A stretch of DNA of 64,000 nucleotides, taken from the NCBI RefSeq assembly GCF_000739815.1, contig NZ_BBJJ01000008.1, forward strand, positions 1-64,000, given 5' to 3'. Numbering within the stretch: the stretch's first letter is position 1; every line of letters starts with the position of its first letter. The stretch comes from Paraburkholderia mimosarum LMG 23256 = NBRC 106338. Its GTDB lineage: Bacteria > Pseudomonadota > Gammaproteobacteria > Burkholderiales > Burkholderiaceae. The notes beneath the pieces are model-generated. The model ran no database searches and was not told where the DNA came from. It was given only the letters and a program-made list of their open reading frames with translations. The position numbers and the translations under genes were made by a program. Shown in pieces: positions 61,047-64,000 of the stretch.

Positions 61047-61961
61047 ATGAACAAGATTATTGCGCTCGTCGTCGCCGTCGTGGTTGCGGCGCTGGTCGCC
61101 TCGTCCGCCGTCTTCATGGTGGATCCGCGCCACGTGGCCATCGTTTCCTCGTCGGGTGGGGCCAATGCCACGCTCGCGGATCCCGGGCTGCACGTGAAGC
61201 TGCCGCCGCCGTTCCAGACCGTCACCTTCATCGATACGCGCATCCAGGCCTTCGACGCACCCGATGCCGATCGCCACACGACCTCGGACAAGATCGAGCT
61301 GCTCGTGAACCCGGTCGTGCGCTATCGCATTGCCGATCCGCTCAAGCTCTTTGCTGCCACGAAGGGCGATGCGCAGACGCTTTCCGACCGTCTCGCCTCG
61401 CTTTCGCGCGACGCGATCGGCGATGCGATATCGAAAGTCACGCTCACCGAGGCGCTCGCGCAGCAGGAAGCCATCGCCGGCGGCGCGCGCGACGCGCTCA
61501 GGCAAGCCGCGGCGCCGCTCGGCATCGACGTGATCGCGATCGAGCTCACGCGCGTCGATTACACGCCCGAACAGGCCGAAACGGTCTTCAAGCGGATGAG
61601 CGCCGCGCGCGAGCAGGCCGCTGCCGATATCCGCGCCAAGGGCGCGGCCGAGGCGCAGCAGATCAAGGACGATGCACAGCGCAAGCAGCAGGGCGTGGTG
61701 GCCGACGCTTACGGCGAGGCGCAAGCCATCAAGGGCGAGGGCGACGGCAAGGCCGCCGCGATCGCCGCCGAGGCGTTCGGGCGCGACCCGGACTTCTACC
61801 GGTTCTATCGGAGCATGCTGGCGTACCGCGAGAGCTTCCGGCCCGGCGACGTCATCGTGGTCGATTCGTCGAGCGAGTTCTTCCGCTTCATGCGTGGTCC
61901 TAACGGTGGTGCCAATAGCGGTGATACATCGGCCGCTCCCGCCACGCCGCGCAAACACTAG
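61047..61961 (+). CDS. hflC: FtsH protease modulator HflC
   Basis: Partner of HflK. The 304 residues have an N-terminal membrane helix (IIALVVAVVVAALVASSAVFMV), the SPFH domain (VDPRHVAIVSSSGGANATLADPGLHVKLPPPFQTVTFIDTRIQAFD) and a C-terminal helical zone with RDPDFYRFYRSMLAYRESF and GDVIVVDSSSEFFRFM, the normal HflC ending. GGGAG precedes the ATG. Translated right after hflK. Confidence 0.97.
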   Translation: MNKIIALVVAVVVAALVASSAVFMVDPRHVAIVSSSGGANATLADPGLHVKLPPPFQTVTFIDTRIQAFDAPDADRHTTSDKIELLVNPVVRYRIADPLKLFAATKGDAQTLSDRLASLSRDAIGDAISKVTLTEALAQQEAIAGGARDALRQAAAPLGIDVIAIELTRVDYTPEQAETVFKRMSAAREQAAADIRAKGAAEAQQIKDDAQRKQQGVVADAYGEAQAIKGEGDGKAAAIAAEAFGRDPDFYRFYRSMLAYRESFRPGDVIVVDSSSEFFRFMRGPNGGANSGDTSAAPATPRKH

Positions 61962-62008
61962 ACAACACGAGACGCTCGCGCCGCGCACTGCGCGGCGCAT
62001 TTCTTCGC

Positions 62009-62200
62009 ATGGACATAGCTGGCTCCCTGTTGCTCGCGATCGCGTTGATGCTGATTATCGAGGGCATGTTCCCCTTCGTCTTTCCGACGGCGTGGCGCGA
62101 CACATTTCGTAAAATCGCGGAACGGCCGCCGCATCACATCCGGATCGGCGGGCTCATCGTGATGGGACTCGGCCTCGTGCTGCTGATGCTGGCGACCTGA
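62009..62200 (+). CDS. DUF2065 small membrane protein
   Basis: A 63-residue protein with two membrane helices (SLLLAIALMLIIEGMFPFVFP; IRIGGLIVMGLGLVLLMLA) and a short loop with WRDTFRKIAERPPHHI. The family is found between hflC and purA or hisZ in many proteobacteria (E. coli YjeT), which fits this position. Function unknown; the location suggests a link to HflKC or the membrane. Confidence 0.92.
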   Translation: MDIAGSLLLAIALMLIIEGMFPFVFPTAWRDTFRKIAERPPHHIRIGGLIVMGLGLVLLMLAT

Positions 62201-62323
62201 TGGATCGCCGACCGGCGCGGTTGGCTGCCGTCGTGCGCCGTTGCGTTTTTTCGCCGGATTCCGGATTTTCGGCCCGCGTGGCGCCTTGCCGCGCACGGCC
62301 CTCATTGTCGTAGGACTCAACCG

Positions 62324-63475
62324 ATGTCGACCTGGTTACTTCCCGAGAACATTGCGGACGTGCTGCCGTCCGAAGCGCGCAAGATCGAAGAGCTGCGCCG
62401 CCGCCTGCTGGACCGCTTCCGCGCCTATGGCTACGAGATGGTCATGCCGCCGCTGCTCGAGTATCTCGAGTCGCTGCTCGTGGGCAGCGGCCGCGACCTG
62501 AACCTGCGCACGTTCAAGCTCGTCGATCAGCTCTCGGGCCGCACGCTCGGCCTGCGCGCCGACATGACGCCGCAGGTCGCGCGCATCGACGCACATCTGC
62601 TGAACCGCCAGGGCGTGACGCGCCTGTGCTACGCGGGCAACGTGCTGCACACGCTCCCGCGCGGCCTGCATGCGACGCGCGAGCAGATCCAGATCGGCGC
62701 AGAAATGTACGGCCATGCAGGGCTCGAAGCCGACCTCGAAATCCAGCAGCTGATGCTCGACGCGTTGCGCCTCGCGGGTCTCGCGAAGGTGCGCCTCGAC
62801 CTGTCGCATGCGGGCGTGCTCGCCGCGATCTTCGAGGCGGATCCGGCTGCGGCCGCGCTCGGCGACGCATTGTATGAGGCGCTCGCCGGCAAGGATGTCC
62901 CGCGCCTCGCGGAACTCACGCAAAACCTCGAAGCCGCGTCGCGCGACGCGCTGCGTGCGCTGCCGTCGCTCTACGGCGACGCCAGTGTGATCGACGAGGC
63001 GCGCACGCGTCTGCCGGCGCTGGCCGGCATCGCCCGTGCGCTCGACGACCTCGCGTTCCTCGCTCGCGAGGTCAAGGGCGCGGAACTGATGATCGATCTC
63101 GCCGATCTCGGCGGCTACGCGTACCACAGCGGCGTGATGTTCTCGGCTTACGTGGACGGCGTGCCGAACGCCGTGGCGCGCGGCGGCCGTTACGACAAGG
63201 TGGGCGTGGCCTACGGCCGGGCTCGCGCGGCGACGGGTTTTTCGCTCGACTTGCGCGAAGTGGCGCGCATTTCGCCCGTCGAAGCACGCAGCAGCGCGAT
63301 TCTCGCGCCGTGGCGTCACGACGAGGCGCTGCGCGCCGCCGTCGCCGCGCTGCGCGACGCGGGCGAGGTCGTGATCCAGGCGCTGCCGGGGCACGAACAC
63401 GACATGGACGAGTTCGCGTGCGACCGCGTGCTCGTCGAGCGCGACGGCGTCTGGGTCGTCGAGCAGCGCGCCTGA
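62324..63475 (+). CDS. hisZ: ATP phosphoribosyltransferase regulatory subunit HisZ
   Basis: A histidyl-tRNA synthetase paralogue that activates the short form of HisG in histidine synthesis. The 383 residues start [25 protein letters not shown] and show the class II-like core ([40 protein letters not shown]-type [34 protein letters not shown]). It lacks an anticodon-binding domain. Its presence predicts a short HisG elsewhere on the chromosome. The hisZ-purA order is common in betaproteobacteria. Confidence 0.96.
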   Translation: MSTWLLPENIADVLPSEARKIEELRRRLLDRFRAYGYEMVMPPLLEYLESLLVGSGRDLNLRTFKLVDQLSGRTLGLRADMTPQVARIDAHLLNRQGVTRLCYAGNVLHTLPRGLHATREQIQIGAEMYGHAGLEADLEIQQLMLDALRLAGLAKVRLDLSHAGVLAAIFEADPAAAALGDALYEALAGKDVPRLAELTQNLEAASRDALRALPSLYGDASVIDEARTRLPALAGIARALDDLAFLAREVKGAELMIDLADLGGYAYHSGVMFSAYVDGVPNAVARGGRYDKVGVAYGRARAATGFSLDLREVARISPVEARSSAILAPWRHDEALRAAVAALRDAGEVVIQALPGHEHDMDEFACDRVLVERDGVWVVEQRA

Positions 63476-63645
63476 TGCGGTACCGGGGCGGTCATTGATA
63501 CCGCCCGCAACGCCGCCGCACACGCTCGCCGAAGCACGCTTCGCAGCGTGCATGCCGTTGAGCGCAAAAGGAAATTCCGCGAATCTCCGGAAAAAAAGGC
63601 GGCCTTGTCGCCGAACCCAGGTAAAATACGTTTTTAACCAGCTAA

Positions 63646-64000
<355 letters not shown>

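Overview
This window reads as chromosomal housekeeping DNA from a high-GC betaproteobacterium of the Burkholderiaceae (Burkholderia, Paraburkholderia or Caballeronia type). Four things point there: a polyhydroxyalkanoate phasin, a dihydrolipoamide dehydrogenase with its own lipoyl domain, a complete iscRSUA-hscBA-fdx-iscX operon, and gene orders such as pyrG-kdsA-eno-ftsB and hisS-yfgM-bamB-der-hfq-hflX-hflKC-hisZ-purA. Species cannot be fixed by reading alone. Coding density is high. I see no tRNA, rRNA, insertion sequence, prophage or CRISPR array.

Layout. 1-3.2 kb: the end of aceF and lpdA (pyruvate dehydrogenase E2 and E3). 3.5-4.1 kb: a phasin on the minus strand whose promoter is flanked by two matching near-palindromes. 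4.7-5.9 kb: a PBP7-type D-Ala-D-Ala endopeptidase. 6.1-9.7 kb: an IclR regulator divergent from lutA-lutB, then a tiny membrane protein. 9.8-16.7 kb: a low-molecular-weight phosphatase and the full isc operon, with two IscR type-1 sites over the iscR promoter. 16.8-23.6 kb (minus strand): a glycine-zipper protein and the rpfE-recJ-prfB-lysS run; prfB carries the classical +1 programmed frameshift. 24-29.5 kb: lolC/F-lolD, tatD-type hydrolase and comEC. 29.6-35.2 kb: an alpha/beta hydrolase, pyrG-kdsA, eno and ftsB. 35.3-38.6 kb: a lipoprotein, hslO, a gamma carbonic anhydrase and a DUF455 ferritin-like gene. 38.6-43.9 kb: a hydrolase, a PHP phosphoesterase, yciO, an M50 protease, trpS and a methyltransferase. 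44-47.8 kb: dapA-bamC, an MBL hydrolase and a BAX-inhibitor-like membrane protein. 48-64 kb: ndk-rlmN-rodZ-ispG-hisS-yfgM-bamB-der-hfq-hflX-hflK-hflC-DUF2065-hisZ-purA, all on the plus strand.

Functionally the window combines Fe-S assembly and its client proteins (IscR, Fdx, IspG, RlmN, LutAB), outer-membrane building (LolCD, BamB, BamC, KdsA, lipoproteins), translation (LysS, TrpS, HisS, RF2, Der, HflX, RlmN) and nucleotide or amino-acid synthesis (PyrG, Ndk, PurA, DapA, HisZ). I found no convincing new multi-gene system. The best second-look items are regulatory or structural: the phasin promoter architecture, the lengthened IscR cluster loop, lutAB without lutC plus the small inverted-repeat-led membrane gene, the 15-bp tandem repeat before lolC, and a mini-ORF coupled to the TTG start of hflX.
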